Source of the DNA: MGBC113645 sp036308445
Lineage (GTDB): Bacteria; Bacillota_I; Bacilli_A; Erysipelotrichales; Coprobacillaceae
Direction of reading: 5' to 3'
Length of the DNA stretch: 6,356 bases
NCBI GenBank assembly: GCA_036308445.1
Contig: JAXJVS010000090.1
Location: 1 to 6,356, forward strand
Part shown: positions 5,780 to 6,356 of the stretch, in pieces
Layout of the letters: each line of letters starts with the position of its first letter
Position numbering within the stretch: the first letter of the stretch is position 1
The notes under the pieces: generated by a model
What the model was told of the DNA's origin: nothing
Database searches by the model: none
Seen by the model: only the letters and a program-made list of their open reading frames with translations
Position numbers and translations under genes: made by a program

Positions 5780-6271
5780 TTAGGTTGTAGAATTTCGATA
5801 TTCACTTGGTGATATTTTAAACTTATGTTTAAAGGCTTTGGAAAAATAATTAGCATCATTAAAACCACAGTTTAAAGATATCTCTAATATAGATAAATGA
5901 TCATTCTTTAATAATTCTAATGCTTTATCAAGACGATAATCTAATATATATTGATGAATAGTTTTACCATATTCTGCTTTAAATCTATTGATTAATGTAC
6001 TTTTTGAACAATAGAAATGTTCACATAACTGCTGAATAGTAATCTCATTCTGGTAATTAAGTACAATATATTTTTTTATTTGAAAAGCGAGATCCTTCTT
6101 TTTATATTGTATACGATTAGTAAGAGTAATGTATTTTGCACATATATCTACTATATTTGAAAATGCGAGTATCTGTTCATGTGAATGAACAGATATTTTT
6201 TTTATTGCGTCTTCTAACACATCTTCATTATTAATATATTGTATAGCTTTCTCTTTAATAGTAAGCGTCAA
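5780..6271 (-). CDS. AraC-family transcriptional regulator, N-terminally truncated
   Basis: The C-terminal part is a full AraC-type DNA-binding domain. The first helix-turn-helix is about residues 76-97 (ITIQQLCEHFYCSKSTLINRF) and the second about 126-147. The family signature runs from ISLNCGFNDANYFSKAF to SPSEYR (131-159). Residues 5-50 look like the tail of a PocR-type sensory domain joined by a linker helix, but the remaining 100-150 residues of such a domain are missing. The open frame can start only at TTG 6271-6269: there is no internal ATG, no Shine-Dalgarno sequence is visible, and a TGA sits one codon upstream (6277-6275). A terminator for another transcript lies only about 20 bp upstream. 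The most likely reading is a 5' deletion leaving a pseudogene. A short, poorly translated, ligand-independent regulator is the alternative. Confidence 0.72.
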   Translation of the reverse strand: MTLTIKEKAIQYINNEDVLEDAIKKISVHSHEQILAFSNIVDICAKYITLTNRIQYKKKDLAFQIKKYIVLNYQNEITIQQLCEHFYCSKSTLINRFKAEYGKTIHQYILDYRLDKALELLKNDHLSILEISLNCGFNDANYFSKAFKHKFKISPSEYRNSTT

Positions 6272-6280
6272 ATCTCAAGC

Positions 6281-6318
6281 GTAAAATAAAAAAGCAGTTA
6301 GGCATTAATCCTAACTGT
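6281..6318 (-). terminator. Minus-strand Rho-independent terminator upstream of the AraC gene
   Basis: On the minus strand CAGTTAGG (6317-6310) pairs with CCTAACTG (6302-6295) around a 7-nt loop and is followed by CTTTTTTATTTT (6294-6283). It ends a minus-strand transcript that enters from beyond the right edge of the window. It leaves under 30 bp for an AraC promoter, which supports the view that the AraC gene has lost its 5' part. Confidence 0.75.
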
Positions 6319-6327
6319 GATACATGA

Positions 6328-6356
6328 CGAAAAGGACATAATTAATATGCCTTTCG
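6328..6356. other. Imperfect stem-loop at the window edge
   Basis: CGAAAAGGACATA (6328-6340) pairs with TATGCCTTTCG (6346-6356), 11 pairs with two bulged A residues and a 5-nt loop. The pairing may continue beyond the window. With the terminator next to it, this could be the 3' part of a small structured RNA or simply the 3' untranslated region of the next minus-strand gene. Confidence 0.35.

Overview
The window looks like chromosomal DNA from a low-GC Bacillota, most likely a Bacilli or Erysipelotrichia relative. Three things point there: very AT-rich coding sequence, strong AAGGAG-type ribosome binding sites, and tRNA genes with encoded CCA in the order Val-Thr-Lys-Leu, an order familiar from Bacillus-type tRNA operons. 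The assignment to Erysipelotrichia is an inference; membership of Bacillota is much safer.

Layout. (1) 1-344: four intact tRNA genes, Val(TAC), Thr(TGT), Lys(TTT) and Leu(TAG), the tail of a tRNA operon that begins outside the window. (2) 345-520: three successive stem-loops, at least two of which look like Rho-independent terminators; all three carry the word ATAGTG in the 5' arm. (3) 539-986: a decayed gene. Three reading-frame pieces join into one 149-residue sequence if one A is restored in each of two A-runs, and the first part resembles the C-terminal tail of ArdC-type antirestriction / zincin-like proteins. (4) 1063-2498: a promoter with two operator-like palindromes and an intact orphan HipA-like serine/threonine kinase with no HipB-type antitoxin gene beside it. 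(5) 2563-3911: a complete IS256-family insertion sequence on the minus strand, with imperfect inverted repeats and an apparent 8-bp target duplication. Its transposase is broken by one in-frame TGA where the family has glycine. (6) 3912-4264: about 350 bp of AT-rich DNA with no gene found. (7) 4265-5739: a two-gene plus-strand operon encoding two membrane-anchored extracytoplasmic proteins, the second possibly related to the sensor half of anti-sigma-factor proteins. It ends in a bidirectional terminator shared with (8) 5780-6271, a minus-strand AraC-family regulator that has lost its N-terminal sensory domain and any good start codon. A terminator of some other minus-strand transcript lies directly upstream of it, and the window ends in another stem-loop.

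Overall this is an accessory zone behind a tRNA operon that has accumulated mobile-element debris: an ArdC-like remnant, an IS element and a truncated regulator, around one apparently functional HipA kinase and one intact cell-surface operon. I see no CRISPR array, riboswitch or clearly new multi-gene system. The least ordinary signals are the repeated ATAGTG hairpins downstream of the tRNAs, their likeness to the IS256 ends, and a diverged direct repeat that links the tRNA 3' flank with the IS insertion site.
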